From NCBI RefSeq assembly GCF_001643015.1, contig NZ_CP015622.1, positions 2,803,358-2,867,357 of the forward strand: DNA of 64,000 nt, written 5' to 3'. Origin of the DNA: Corynebacterium crudilactis (GTDB lineage: Bacteria; Actinomycetota; Actinomycetes; Mycobacteriales; Mycobacteriaceae). Both the position numbers and the translations under genes were made by a program. The notes under the pieces were generated by a model. The model saw nothing but the letters and a program-made list of their open reading frames with translations, did no database searches and was not told the DNA's origin. How positions within the stretch are numbered: the stretch's first letter is position 1; the number at the start of each line of letters is the position of its first letter. Shown here piece by piece: positions 28,026 to 38,236 of this stretch.

Positions 28026-29576
28026 TTACATTGGCATAATGGTGTGCTTCTTGCCCAGGTCTTTCACTGACTTTGTTTCCAGCTGGCGGACTGCACGGCG
28101 AAGCACCAAACGGGTTTCTGCAGGCTCAATCATGGCATCGATATAACCACGTTCCGCAGCAACATAAGGGCTGGTCATGTTTTCATCATAGAAATCCATG
28201 AACAACTTCTTCATGTATTCACGCTGCTCTGGTGGAGCTGCTTCGAGCTGCTTGCCTTGGATCATGACAACTGCAGCAGCTGCACCCATCACGGCGATCT
28301 GTGCAGTTGGCCATGCGAAGTTGAGGTCACCGGTGAGGTTCTTAGAACCCATCACTGCATATGCTCCGCCGTAGGCCTTGCGCACGATCAGGGAAATCTT
28401 CGGAACTGTTGATTCAACCACAGCAAAGGCAAGCTTTGCACCGCGGTGGATCAAGCCAGCCTTTTCTTGGTCTACTCCTGGGAGGTAGCCCGGGGTATCC
28501 ACGATGAAGATGATTGGAATATTGTAAGCATCGCAGATACGGATGAAGCGAGCACCCTTGTCTGCGGCATCGGCATCGATGCAGCCTGCTTTGTCCATTG
28601 GCTGGTTGGCCACCACGCCTACTGATTTACCATCGACGCGAGCGAAAGTGGTGATGAGGTTTGGTGCGAACTCAGCTTGGATTTCCAGGAGGTTGGCATC
28701 ATCGAAAAGTTTGGACAGCAGATCAAGCATGTCGTAGCCCTGGTTGGTGTCATCCGGCATGAAGGAGTTCAGCGCTTCATCATAAGCGATCTCTTCATCA
28801 GTCGGTGCAGCGAACACTGGAGCTGGATCATTGCAGGTCAATGGTAAGAAATCGAGCAGATCCTTGACCATGTTCAAGGCCTCTTCTTCGGAAGAAGCCA
28901 AGTAGGAGATGTTGCCGTTTTGCATCTGCTGTGCGCCGCCACCGAGATCAGCAGAAGTAATCTGCTCGCCGGTAACTTCCTTAATCACGGCAGGTCCGGT
29001 GACATACATTTCAGTTTCACCATCAACGCCAATGACAAAGTCAGTGGTCACAGGAGCGTACACGGCGCCGCCTGCAGATTTACCAAGCATGATGGAAATC
29101 TGTGGGCTGCGGCCAGATAGCGGCAGCTGACGGCGCGCAATCTCCGAGTACATTGCCAAAGAAGTCACGGCGTCTTGGATGCGAGCTCCGCCAGAATCCT
29201 GAATACCGATGACTGGGCAACCAATACGGATCGCCATGTCCATGACTTCACTGACTTTACGGCCGAAAGTCTGGCCCACGGAACCGCCATAGACAGACTT
29301 ATCGTGAGCATAGATGGCAACCGGACGGCCTTCGATACGTCCGTAACCAGTCACCACACCGTCAGAATAAGGTGCATCAGGTTCATCAGGGGTGCGACCC
29401 AAAGCGCCGATTTCCACGAAGGTTCCGGCATCAAGCAGCGCGTCGATACGCTGGCGAGGAGTGGTTCTACCTTCCTCGTCGCGTTTCTTACGTGAGCGCT
29501 CACTACCTGGATCTTTCGCAATTTCCAGGCGTGCGCGCAGGTCCGCAAGCTTCTCTGCAGTAGTGGTGTTACTCAA
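28026..29576 (-). CDS. accD3: Acyl-CoA carboxylase beta subunit (carboxyltransferase) for mycolate synthesis
   Basis: 516-residue carboxyltransferase subunit. With the biotinylated alpha subunit (encoded elsewhere) it carboxylates a long-chain acyl-CoA to give the extender used by Pks13. The crotonase-fold halves are visible: VSVMD-like region SVYGGSVGQTFGRKVSEVMD with the oxyanion stretch QDSGGARIQD in the first half, and DTPGYLPGVDQEKAGLIHRG with KAYGGAYAVMG in the second. It follows pks13 after 20 bp on the minus strand. The mycobacterial orthologue is AccD4 (Rv3799c). In C. glutamicum AccD3 acts together with AccD2 in this step. Confidence 0.95.
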   Translation of the reverse strand: MSNTTTAEKLADLRARLEIAKDPGSERSRKKRDEEGRTTPRQRIDALLDAGTFVEIGALGRTPDEPDAPYSDGVVTGYGRIEGRPVAIYAHDKSVYGGSVGQTFGRKVSEVMDMAIRIGCPVIGIQDSGGARIQDAVTSLAMYSEIARRQLPLSGRSPQISIMLGKSAGGAVYAPVTTDFVIGVDGETEMYVTGPAVIKEVTGEQITSADLGGGAQQMQNGNISYLASSEEEALNMVKDLLDFLPLTCNDPAPVFAAPTDEEIAYDEALNSFMPDDTNQGYDMLDLLSKLFDDANLLEIQAEFAPNLITTFARVDGKSVGVVANQPMDKAGCIDADAADKGARFIRICDAYNIPIIFIVDTPGYLPGVDQEKAGLIHRGAKLAFAVVESTVPKISLIVRKAYGGAYAVMGSKNLTGDLNFAWPTAQIAVMGAAAAVVMIQGKQLEAAPPEQREYMKKLFMDFYDENMTSPYVAAERGYIDAMIEPAETRLVLRRAVRQLETKSVKDLGKKHTIMPM

Positions 29577-29596
29577 CTTCCGTCAGCTCTCCGTTA

Positions 29597-32500
29597 CTAA
29601 TTCTTCCGAGAAATCTCATCAATGCGGCGGCTCAAGTGAGCGCCAACTGTGCCAATTTCTGGTTCATCGACAACTGCCAGGTGATCGCCATTCAGTTGAA
29701 CAACTTCCAAATTGTTGACAATTCCAGACCATCCACCATCTGGATCAATCTTGGCATAGTTTGGTTCAAGTTCGATAGCTCCATCATGCATGCGCTCTGC
29801 GCGGAACAAAATAACAGGAGATTCGACGTTGGCCCAATCAGCAAAATTAAGTTTAGCCAGGATACGGTTGTCTACAAAAGAGGCACGTTGGTGTTCCAGC
29901 ACGCCAGCGGACAATCCATGCTCAGAGGCATCGGTGTTGGCCAGGAAATCAGTCATCATGGACAGCATTCCGTCTTCACCAATGGTATCGAGGATTTCAA
30001 AAGGAACCTCGAAATCAAGACCATAGGTCTTCTTGGCGAAATCTGCGTAGCGGGTCCAACGAGCGCGGGTTTCCTCTGCAGTATCAGGAGCTGGCTCAGA
30101 TGGCTGCACGGTATCAAGAAGAGCCACAGTGGCAACCTCTACTTCAGAGCCAACCAACTGGTGTGCAACTTCGAAAGCAACTGCGCCGCCGAAGCTCCAA
30201 CCGCCCAACACAACTGGGAATCCATCGGAGTACTGCTTGATGTCATCAACATACGCTGCAGCACGGTCCGCCAGATCGCCTTCGAGGCGCTCGACACCGA
30301 ATACAGGAACATCCTGTGGAAGTCGGCGCATCAGTGGCTGGTACACCACGGAGGATCCACCTGCTGGGTGGAACATGAACACAGCTGGCTTGGTGGAGCC
30401 TGCTTCACGTGCACGCAGCACACGAATGTTGCCCTGCACTTCAGTTTCCAGACCTTCACGCACCATGTCAGATAGTGGCTCTAGGGTCTCTGCTGCCAGC
30501 ACCTGTTCCGTGCTGATTGCAATGCCAGAGCGCCCAGTCAAGCGCTCCGCAATAGCAGTTGCGGTATCGACATCGATTTTTGGCAGCTTGCTGGTGATGC
30601 CAGCAGCGGCAGCACCGGTCAAGCCTGCCCAAGTACCAAAGACCATGCGCTCGGATGCATCGCGTGGAGCAATGCCAACGCCCTGAGCTTCTACGACTTG
30701 TTCCGAAGAAGCCTGCTCAGAAGCAGCCTGCGCAGCAGGAGCCTTATCCGAAGAAACCGCAGCTTCCACTGCCGCCTCGACTGGCTGCTGTGGGGTGGCG
30801 TCGATAAGCGTCTCAGTGGAACGTTCTGCAACGAGATCCTGCACCAGGATCACAACATCAGCAACGGATGCATCGCGGAGTGCTTGCACCTGAAGTGGTG
30901 GGATCTGGAAATCATTCTCGATGCGGTTTTTGATACGCATACCCATGAGGGAGTCGAGGCCGAGATCGATCAGTGGGAGTTCGCGTGGCAGGTCATCCAC
31001 GTCGTAGCCCATTGCTTCAGAGACGATGGCACGCATGCGCTCTTCCACAGTTTCCACGGCAGGATCCCAGCGGACTGCTTCCACATCAAGTGGCAGGTCG
31101 GAACGAGGATCTGGCTGATCGCCGAAATCTTGGGAGCCATAACCTGGTCCCTCGAATGCAGGGGTGGCAGCGAAACCTGGGTTGGCTGCGAAACCTTCAG
31201 CAACAAGAATGCTGGTGGTTCCGATGATCTTGTAGACGGACAAGCTCAAACCGCCCAAGCTGCGCGTAACGATCGTGGTGATCTCACCGCTTGGTGGCAA
31301 CATATCGCGTTCATCAACAGCATCAACAGATGCACCTGGGGTGACAGCCATGGCGGCTGCTTCCATGATCGCAACGGCAGATGGAGCCAATTCTGCTGCG
31401 GTGCTAAATGCCACAGTGTTATTTGGCAGGTTCACGCGGAAGCCTGGCAGATCCAAGGATGCGCCAGAAGATGGACGTGCGGAAGTCCAGAAACGCTGAT
31501 GCTTCCAGGTGATGTGTGGCGGATCGATGGTTTCGCCCTCGCCATACAGCTTGGAGAAATCAACTGTTTCGCCGTTCACGTACAGCTTGGCCATGAGATC
31601 GCGAAGAGATTCCGCTTCAGAGACCTTGCGCTTGAGGCTAAACAGCAACTGCGCATCTGGCTTGCCCACGGTAAACGCCGTGTTCATCATGCCCATCAGT
31701 GCGACAGGGTTCGGGGAGATTTCCACCAAGGTGTTGTGGCCCGCTGCGAAAGCAGCTTCGGTGGAGTCCTGGAAGAACACAGACTGGCGGGTGCAGCGCA
31801 GCATATAGTCAGCATCATGCACGACAGAGCCAACTGGGTAGGTAACGCCCTTGTCCACAGAGCTGAACAGTGGGATCTGCAGTGGCTGTGGCTCGATACC
31901 TGCGATTTCTCCGGCGAGTTCACCGAGCAGTGGTTCCACGGCTGAGGTGTGGCCAGCGCCCTTGACGTTAAGCAGGCGGGCGAATTTCTCTTCTGCTTCC
32001 AGCTTTTCGACGAACTGCACCACAGCATCGCGTGGTCCGCCGACGGTGGTCATGCCTGGGCCTGCATAAACAGCAGGCTCAATGCCCTGGTACTCAGGGT
32101 TTTCTGCAATGAACTTGTCCAGATCAGCTGCAGCGAACTCCACCACTGCCATCGCACCCAGTTGATCTTCTGGCAGGGACTTTTCGCCCTCGCCCATCAA
32201 ACGAGAACGGTGGCTGGCGATCAGCATGGTGTCCCGGTCGCTGAGACCACCTGCTGCGTAGGCAGCTGCAATTTCGCCCATGGACATGCCCATGACAGCA
32301 GCTGGCTTCACGCCGAAGCTGGCCAAAAGATCAGTGAGAGCAATCTGGATGGCGGTGATTGCTACCTGAGCGGTCTCGGTGTCATAGGTCTGCTCATCGT
32401 CCAAAACCAGATCCATGATGGACCAGCCGGACTCAAACTTGACCATTTCATCGAGTTCTTCAATGCGCTCACGGAATTGTGGCGAGATGGAGCACAGCTC

Positions 32501-34462
32501 CTTGATCATGAGGCGGTGCTGGGAGCCAAATCCAGAGTAGACGAAGACAGGACCGAGTGCGGCTGGGGAATCAGCTGCGGAAATACCGATGCTGACCTTG
32601 CCTTCTGCCACTTGGCGAAGGCGCTTGACAGCTTCTTCGATGGTGTTTGCGAGCACCACGGCGCGGGAGCGACCATGGTTGCGGCCTGCGAGCGCGCGGG
32701 CCACTGGGGTCAGATCCGCATCTTTGCGGCCTTCCAAGAAGTCAGCCAAATCGGCAGCTGCTTGTCGACGCCTGGATGGCAGGTGTCCGGAGATAGGCAG
32801 GACAACCTGCTGGTCTGGAAGCTGCGCAGCCTGTGGCGCACGAGTGTCATAATCATCCGCGTTGAACTCAGAAACCACCACGTGTGCATTGGTTCCGCCG
32901 AAGCCGAAACCGGAGACACCAGCGACCGGGCGACCATTGTATTCTGGCCATTCGCGTGGATCTTCCACAACTTCCAAACGCTCTGCATCGAAATCGATAT
33001 AGCGGTTTGGTCCCGCGAAGTTCACGGTTGGTGGAAGGGTCTTGTTTTTGATAGACAGCAGCACCTTGATGATGCCGGCAATACCTGCAGCAGATTCGGT
33101 GTGACCGAAGTTGGTCTTTGCAGAACCTAACAGAGTTGGCGTTGCTTCATCTCGGCCATAACCAAGAACAGCACCCAATGCGGTTGCTTCGATTGGATCA
33201 CCCAGGATGGTGCCGGTGCCGTGGGCCTCGACATAATCCACAGTGGTCGGATCAACCTGTGCATCTGCATAAGCGCGCTGCAACACATCGATCTGTGCTT
33301 CAGGGTTTGGTGCAGTCAGGCCATTGGAGTGTCCATCAGAGTTCACTGCGGAACCCTTGATTACGCCAAGGATATTGTCGCCGTCACGGACAGCATCATC
33401 AACGCGCTTCAGCACAATGACGCCAGCTCCATCGGAACGCACAAAGCCGTCTGCATCATCAGAGAACGCGTGGATCTTGCCGGTTGGGCTGATCACGCCG
33501 AGTTCAGCGAACGCGGTGGTCACAAATGGGGACGCCAAAATATTGACACCACCGGCGATAGCATGATCGGCTTCACCGTTGCGCAAAGCGCGCACAGCCT
33601 GGTGTACTGCGACAAGAGAAGAAGAACATGCAGTATCGACGTTGACGGAAGGTCCGCGGAAATCGAAAGCATAGTTGATGCGGTTAGCCACGATCGCGCT
33701 GGAGGTACCAGTTAGGGCATAAGGGTGAGCTTCTGCTGGATCAGCGGCGATCATCATGCCGTAATCGCTGTTTGAAGAACCAATAAAAACGCCTACGGAT
33801 TCACCACGCAAAGCACTTGGTGCGATACGAGCGTATTCCAAAGCTTCCCAGGTCAGCTCCAGCAAAATACGCTGCTGCGGATCCATGTTGGCAGCCTCAA
33901 GTGGAGACAAGCCGAAGAATTCTGCGTCAAAGCTCGCGATATCTGAAAGGTAGCCACCGATGGTAGAAAACTCTTCCATCTTGCGTGACATAATTTCATC
34001 GCCTGAGTACTCAGACCAACGACCGATTGGAAGATCGGAGATGCCGTCCCTGCCTTCAACAAGCAGTTTCCACATCTCATCCAGGTTTTCGGCACCTGGG
34101 AATCGAGCTGCCATACCGACAACGGCAATATCGTGGGTTCCAGGTGCATCGCTAAGCGCAGTGAAGTTCACGTTGCGTTGCACTGGTGCACGGCGTGGCT
34201 CGCCATCGATGAGGCGCTGCGCCAAACCACGAATCGTAGGGTATTCGTATGCAATGGTGGCATCCAGAGTGATATCTAGAAGGTTTTCTAGTTCACCTGA
34301 GAGCACAACCACATCGCGGGAGGAGAGGCCAAAGGTCTCCATGGCCTTGTCGTCCGTCACTTCTTCTACAGGAAGACCAGTGGTGCGGACAACCCAATCA
34401 CGGAGCCAGGTGCGAACCTGTTCAACGGTCATTTTCTGATCCGACGATTGGCTCTGTTCCAT
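29597..34462 (-). CDS. pks13: Polyketide synthase Pks13, mycolic acid condensase
   Basis: 1621-residue multidomain enzyme performing the final Claisen-type condensation of mycolate synthesis and release onto trehalose. Domains in order: N-terminal ACP with GLSSRD (Ser 47/48 region), ketosynthase with DTACSSSLV (Cys near 278) and the HGTGT and GHTESAAG histidines, acyltransferase with GMSMGE (Ser near 727), second ACP with LGLDSLMGM (Ser near 1170), a variable Ala/Glu-rich linker, and a thioesterase with GGWSFGG (Ser near 1421). This is the standard Pks13 order and length. It is followed by accD3 after 20 bp; upstream is a 273-bp gap with the FadD32-type gene's terminator, so it likely has its own promoter. 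Confidence 0.97.
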   Translation of the reverse strand: MEQSQSSDQKMTVEQVRTWLRDWVVRTTGLPVEEVTDDKAMETFGLSSRDVVVLSGELENLLDITLDATIAYEYPTIRGLAQRLIDGEPRRAPVQRNVNFTALSDAPGTHDIAVVGMAARFPGAENLDEMWKLLVEGRDGISDLPIGRWSEYSGDEIMSRKMEEFSTIGGYLSDIASFDAEFFGLSPLEAANMDPQQRILLELTWEALEYARIAPSALRGESVGVFIGSSNSDYGMMIAADPAEAHPYALTGTSSAIVANRINYAFDFRGPSVNVDTACSSSLVAVHQAVRALRNGEADHAIAGGVNILASPFVTTAFAELGVISPTGKIHAFSDDADGFVRSDGAGVIVLKRVDDAVRDGDNILGVIKGSAVNSDGHSNGLTAPNPEAQIDVLQRAYADAQVDPTTVDYVEAHGTGTILGDPIEATALGAVLGYGRDEATPTLLGSAKTNFGHTESAAGIAGIIKVLLSIKNKTLPPTVNFAGPNRYIDFDAERLEVVEDPREWPEYNGRPVAGVSGFGFGGTNAHVVVSEFNADDYDTRAPQAAQLPDQQVVLPISGHLPSRRRQAAADLADFLEGRKDADLTPVARALAGRNHGRSRAVVLANTIEEAVKRLRQVAEGKVSIGISAADSPAALGPVFVYSGFGSQHRLMIKELCSISPQFRERIEELDEMVKFESGWSIMDLVLDDEQTYDTETAQVAITAIQIALTDLLASFGVKPAAVMGMSMGEIAAAYAAGGLSDRDTMLIASHRSRLMGEGEKSLPEDQLGAMAVVEFAAADLDKFIAENPEYQGIEPAVYAGPGMTTVGGPRDAVVQFVEKLEAEEKFARLLNVKGAGHTSAVEPLLGELAGEIAGIEPQPLQIPLFSSVDKGVTYPVGSVVHDADYMLRCTRQSVFFQDSTEAAFAAGHNTLVEISPNPVALMGMMNTAFTVGKPDAQLLFSLKRKVSEAESLRDLMAKLYVNGETVDFSKLYGEGETIDPPHITWKHQRFWTSARPSSGASLDLPGFRVNLPNNTVAFSTAAELAPSAVAIMEAAAMAVTPGASVDAVDERDMLPPSGEITTIVTRSLGGLSLSVYKIIGTTSILVAEGFAANPGFAATPAFEGPGYGSQDFGDQPDPRSDLPLDVEAVRWDPAVETVEERMRAIVSEAMGYDVDDLPRELPLIDLGLDSLMGMRIKNRIENDFQIPPLQVQALRDASVADVVILVQDLVAERSTETLIDATPQQPVEAAVEAAVSSDKAPAAQAASEQASSEQVVEAQGVGIAPRDASERMVFGTWAGLTGAAAAGITSKLPKIDVDTATAIAERLTGRSGIAISTEQVLAAETLEPLSDMVREGLETEVQGNIRVLRAREAGSTKPAVFMFHPAGGSSVVYQPLMRRLPQDVPVFGVERLEGDLADRAAAYVDDIKQYSDGFPVVLGGWSFGGAVAFEVAHQLVGSEVEVATVALLDTVQPSEPAPDTAEETRARWTRYADFAKKTYGLDFEVPFEILDTIGEDGMLSMMTDFLANTDASEHGLSAGVLEHQRASFVDNRILAKLNFADWANVESPVILFRAERMHDGAIELEPNYAKIDPDGGWSGIVNNLEVVQLNGDHLAVVDEPEIGTVGAHLSRRIDEISRKN

Positions 34463-34687
34463 ATTTAGGCCTCAGCCTTTCAGCTCGATTAATTCTTCAA
34501 CTTAAACTCTTAAACTATTTTCCCTAACTCACAAGTGTTTACACTGCAAGAAATAGAAAAATAGACATCCAGACGTCTATCGCCGCTTGGCTTAAGAATG
34601 TTTCATCCCCAGCCCAGAGGCTATATTTATCCGGCTATTAGGCACACCTTTTGTGCTTATAGTTAAGTGCACTAGCTTACAAGGCAA

Positions 34688-34716
34688 AAGCCCCTGATGG
34701 AATTCATCAAGGGCTT
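34688..34716 (-). terminator. Terminator of the fatty-acyl-AMP ligase gene
   Basis: Inverted repeat AAGCCCCTGATG / CATCAAGGGCTT with one mismatch and a short AATT-containing loop. On the minus strand the stem is followed by TTTTGCC. It lies 20 bp after the ligase stop. Confidence 0.8.
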
Positions 34717-34735
34717 AAGCTGACACATGTTTAAC

Positions 34736-36592
34736 TTATTGCGCTAATTCTTGAATGTAATTGCGCTGGTTCACACGTCGTGCAATCTTTCCGGAAGAAG
34801 ATCGTGCGATCTCATCTGGTGCCAAAATGCGAATTTCTTCTGGTACAACACCATGAGCAGTTCCCACTGCGCTGCGGATTGTTTCCACAGCAGCAGCATC
34901 GTCTGCTACATCAGCAGTACTATCGCGCTCTGCCAAAATGATGAGCTTTTCAATATCATCACCAGGAATAGCAAATGCAGCTACGGAATCCGCACGGATA
35001 TGCGCCGATGCATCCTGCACGGTGTATTCAATGTCCTGTGGGTAGTGGTTACGTCCAGCGACAACGATGAGATCCTTCAGACGGCCGGTGATGTAGAGCT
35101 CGTTGTCCACGATTACCCCGAGGTCACCGGTAGCCATCCAGTAGTTATCATCAGCAGCACCTTCGGCGCGGGAGTTCTCTTCCAAACGGTTCTTCAAGCG
35201 GTTACGGAAGGTCTCAGCGGTATCTTCTTCACGGTCGAGGTAACCAGCAGCGGTGTTTTCACCGTGTGTCCAGATCTCACCGATCTGGCCATCAGCAAGC
35301 TCTGATCCACTTTCAGCATCCACAATAACCATCTGCTGAGGGGTGACAACCTGGCCGTTGGACACAAATGCCACAGCGCTCTCAGCACCCTTTTCTACAA
35401 ACGAGACGCGGTTTTCAGCCAAAGCTTCGCGGTCGAAGTAGGAGATCAAAGGACGGTTCTCAGTCTGAGGGGTAGAAACCAGAAGGGATGCTTCTGCCAG
35501 ACCATAAGAAGGACGCAAGGTCTGAACCGGCAACCCGTATGGCTCGAAAGCTTCACGGAATGTGGTCAGTGCCTTTTCAGTAACAGGCTCGGAACCAATG
35601 ATGATGGCATCCAGTGCAGAAAGATCCAGAGTCTCTTCTTCTGTTGGCTTTGCGTAACGTGCAGCAAGCTCAAGTGCGAAGTTAGGGACAACGGTATAAA
35701 CATTGACGTCTTCTTCACGGCGGTTCAGCTGCTTAATCCAACGGGAAGGCTGCTGTACGAAATCACGTGGGTTCATGAACTCATTGTCCAAGCCCAGCAT
35801 GGTGACAAAGGCAGCCAAGATGATGCCCATATCGTGGTGCAGTGGCAACCAAGAAACCAGACGCATCGGAGTCTTGAGCTGTGCGCCGCTGAAGATCTGA
35901 AGCACATTGGTGAGGATGGAACGGTTGGTCAGCACCACACCGGCTGGGGTTCGGGTGGAACCGGAGGTGTACTGAAGGAAAGCAGTCAGATCGATCGGTG
36001 CAGACTGACGCAGGGCAGCTAGACGCCTACCAGCCTCAGACAGCATCGGGTTCTCATAAGAATCCGCAAGGGAATCCGGCAAAGAATCTACAGAGAGAAT
36101 ACGTGGGCGCTGCGCAGCAGGAAGGCTAGAGAAGTGCTTGCGCACAGCGCCTGCGGACTTCGCGTTGGTAAGCACAACAACTGGCTCGCTGTCTGCGAAA
36201 ACAGCGTTGAGGTGGTCTGCGTGGCCTGGCTCATTTGGATCGTACAGTGGCACAGGAACCATGCCAGCGTAGATGGCGCCGAGGAAGCTGAAGATGTACT
36301 CCGGGCTGTTGTTAGCCAAAATAGCAGCGCGATCACCGATGGTGGCTACCTGTTGCAAGCGACCAGCGACAGACTTAATTCGAGTATCAATCTCATTGCG
36401 GGTGTACTGAATCAGCTTGCCTTCACGGTCTTCTGAGTAATCCCAGAAGTGCATGCGTGGCTCATCTCCACCACCTTCTGCAATGTCAGCCTGGTACATA
36501 AACTCACCCATGGCCGCCAAGGTGAGGAATGGAGGAAGGTTAATCTCTCCATTTTCATCAAAGAATGAACCAATCGCCTTATCTAAATCCAT
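34736..36592 (-). CDS. fadD2: Fatty-acyl-AMP ligase, FadD32 type
   Basis: Activates the meromycolate-equivalent fatty acid as acyl-adenylate and loads it on the N-terminal ACP of Pks13. 618 residues from ATG 36592, which has AGAGGGG 6-7 nt upstream on the minus strand; the longer frame (to 36631) is less likely. The AMP-binding motif YTSGSTRTPAGVVLTN is near 214-229. ATGDLG and GRLKDLI motifs mark the C-terminal adenylation subdomain. It corresponds to FadD32 (Rv3801c), and sits between pks13 and the cutinase-like gene in the same order. Known as fadD2 in C. glutamicum annotation. Confidence 0.93.
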   Translation of the reverse strand: MDLDKAIGSFFDENGEINLPPFLTLAAMGEFMYQADIAEGGGDEPRMHFWDYSEDREGKLIQYTRNEIDTRIKSVAGRLQQVATIGDRAAILANNSPEYIFSFLGAIYAGMVPVPLYDPNEPGHADHLNAVFADSEPVVVLTNAKSAGAVRKHFSSLPAAQRPRILSVDSLPDSLADSYENPMLSEAGRRLAALRQSAPIDLTAFLQYTSGSTRTPAGVVLTNRSILTNVLQIFSGAQLKTPMRLVSWLPLHHDMGIILAAFVTMLGLDNEFMNPRDFVQQPSRWIKQLNRREEDVNVYTVVPNFALELAARYAKPTEEETLDLSALDAIIIGSEPVTEKALTTFREAFEPYGLPVQTLRPSYGLAEASLLVSTPQTENRPLISYFDREALAENRVSFVEKGAESAVAFVSNGQVVTPQQMVIVDAESGSELADGQIGEIWTHGENTAAGYLDREEDTAETFRNRLKNRLEENSRAEGAADDNYWMATGDLGVIVDNELYITGRLKDLIVVAGRNHYPQDIEYTVQDASAHIRADSVAAFAIPGDDIEKLIILAERDSTADVADDAAAVETIRSAVGTAHGVVPEEIRILAPDEIARSSSGKIARRVNQRNYIQELAQ

Positions 36593-36708
36593 GTGAACCC
36601 CTCTTTTTTCGTTAATGACTACCCTGCCCATCGCCGAAGATGAACATTTTATTACTTTTGCAAACTAACACTACTTGAGCATCTAGCTCTTACTCCAACA
36701 AAACCTTA

Positions 36709-36736
36709 AGGGGCATCGCCGTTTAGGCGAGCCCCT
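36709..36736 (-). terminator. Second stem-loop after the cutinase-like gene
   Basis: Stem AGGGGCATCGCC (36709-36720) with GGCGAGCCCCT (36726-36736), one bulged base, loop GTTTA. On the minus strand the stem is followed by TAAGGTTTTGTTG. It stands about 25 bp beyond a first terminator, forming a tandem. Confidence 0.65.
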
Positions 36737-36760
36737 CGGGCTGAATATCCGCCCTTTAAA

Positions 36761-36787
36761 CCGCAACCTGAAAAGTTCAGGTTGCGG
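36761..36787 (-). terminator. Terminator of the cutinase-like gene
   Basis: Perfect 12-bp stem CCGCAACCTGAA (36761-36772) and TTCAGGTTGCGG (36776-36787) with a 3-nt loop. On the minus strand it is followed by TTTAAAG. It lies 29 bp after the cutinase-like stop. Confidence 0.88.
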
Positions 36788-36815
36788 GAGGGAGACGTCG
36801 AAAAGCGAAAAAAGA

Positions 36816-37739
36816 TTAGCCGTTGTCGATGAGATCGATCGCCCAGTCCACAATCCACGCATTGGTGGTTGTACCTGGGAAAACATCTGGGTTGGTGGCA
36901 TATTGCGCATGCACACCATTGGCAGAAACCATAGCCAATGCACGGTCTAGAGCATTGCCCACATTCACCGGCGCATCACAGATGGCATCATTGGGCGCGC
37001 AAATATCTTGCACGCGATCATTAAGCTCACCAAAACCACCGACACGTCCGCCACGCATGGTTGCGCCTGGAACAATCGGCTGGACCAGCAAATTCAGCGG
37101 CTGCAGTGCAACTTCAGCACCAATGCCATCGACAAAGGTGCCCGGATACTGGCCCACACCAGGTTCCCGGCGGCCGTCTGCAACCAGGGCGACACCCCTG
37201 ATGCGATCAGCCGGAATCGCTCCCTGACCTGAGCCAATCTGCGCAGCCAAATCACCGGCGATCACAGCACCCTGGGAAAAACCAACGATAATGAACTCCG
37301 TAGCAGGGCACTCATTGTGCATGCTCACAAGCTCATTAGTCATCTTCGAGATGCCCTCATTGCGCGAATCATCATAGGACATTTCATGCTGCGCATTGAT
37401 ATTGCGGAACTGTGCGGTATACGGCAATGTCCACACCTTGACATCATCGGCGGGGTAACGCTCCTGCAGTGGCTGCGTGATCGACAACATGAACGACCAC
37501 GGATTCGCGGTCGGATTGATCGGATCATCATTGGCTGCTGATTCCCAGGTACCCGGCGCGGATAAGAACTCCACGGCTGGGCACCAATCAGGCTGCGCAG
37601 GCGGCTCCGTAGTTCCAGTTGGCTCGCCAGGCTTGCCAATGAAATCGGAATCATCTGATGTGTTCACATACTGCACAACGCCCACGCCAATTAAGACAAG
37701 GACGATCAATACAGCAATAACGGTGATGGTTTTCCTCAT
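36816..37739 (-). CDS. Cutinase-like lipase/thioesterase (Rv3802c, Culp6 type)
   Basis: 307 residues. N-terminal hydrophobic anchor or signal (about 4-24), a Pro/Thr-rich linker, then an alpha/beta-hydrolase of the cutinase family. The nucleophile elbow GFSQG is at 153-157 (Ser155), and paired Cys residues are seen at the domain start (WCPAVEF) and near CPATEF. The mycobacterial orthologue Rv3802c is an essential phospholipase/thioesterase in the same cluster. It sits 3 bp downstream of a lipoprotein gene and is probably co-transcribed with it and the PS1 mycolyltransferase gene. Confidence 0.9.
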   Translation of the reverse strand: MRKTITVIAVLIVLVLIGVGVVQYVNTSDDSDFIGKPGEPTGTTEPPAQPDWCPAVEFLSAPGTWESAANDDPINPTANPWSFMLSITQPLQERYPADDVKVWTLPYTAQFRNINAQHEMSYDDSRNEGISKMTNELVSMHNECPATEFIIVGFSQGAVIAGDLAAQIGSGQGAIPADRIRGVALVADGRREPGVGQYPGTFVDGIGAEVALQPLNLLVQPIVPGATMRGGRVGGFGELNDRVQDICAPNDAICDAPVNVGNALDRALAMVSANGVHAQYATNPDVFPGTTTNAWIVDWAIDLIDNG

Positions 37740-37742
37740 CGG

Positions 37743-38234
37743 TTAACAATACGTCCGATCCGCGGATTCCTTTAGCAGCGTCGAAATCTCTGCAGCCTGT
37801 TCTTCCTTCACAGTTGTGCGCCCTTGCACGATGAGCTGGCCTGCAACCGCATCGACGGTGACGTTTTGGTCCTTGTTTTCCGAAGCGCAATAGTTCTGCG
37901 CCGTCGCAATCAGTTGGTCCTCCACGCCTGCGATGTCAATCTTTTGCTCCCGCACCGCATCTAGGAACGCTTGCGCTTCCGCGCTGCGTTCCACATTTGC
38001 CTCAGGTAGGCCGTCGATTTCCTCGGCCGCCCCGTCCCGGGCTGTGCTGCCATTGCTTTGCGACGCATGACTGCTGCGTTCGGAAGACCTTGCGGTACTA
38101 GTTGACTCTGTAGTTTTTACCTCAGAGGGAACAGTTGTGCGTTCAGTGCTATCACCTTCAACGGTGACACCTCCGCACGCGGCAAGGCTAAAACACAGCA
38201 GTCCGGAAGCAAGAGCTGCATAGATGCGCTTCAC
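37743..38234 (-). CDS. Small secreted lipoprotein (DUF732-like)
   Basis: 163 residues. The signal peptide ends in the lipobox LAAC at about 17-20, so Cys20 should be lipidated. A Ser/Thr-rich linker (about 30-70) leads to a small helical domain with two Cys (NYC and the terminal TYC) that could pair, like DUF732 proteins. The function is not known. It lies 2 bp after the PS1 stop and 3 bp before the cutinase-like gene, forming a tight three-gene operon. Confidence 0.85.
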   Translation of the reverse strand: MKRIYAALASGLLCFSLAACGGVTVEGDSTERTTVPSEVKTTESTSTARSSERSSHASQSNGSTARDGAAEEIDGLPEANVERSAEAQAFLDAVREQKIDIAGVEDQLIATAQNYCASENKDQNVTVDAVAGQLIVQGRTTVKEEQAAEISTLLKESADRTYC

Positions 38235-38236
38235 TA

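Noticed and set aside
30698..33130. Two long plus-strand open frames (415 and 393 codons) opposite pks13
   Set aside because: They lie entirely antisense to a well-conserved multidomain enzyme, are rich in His, Cys and Trp in a shadow-like way, and show no domain or ribosome binding site.
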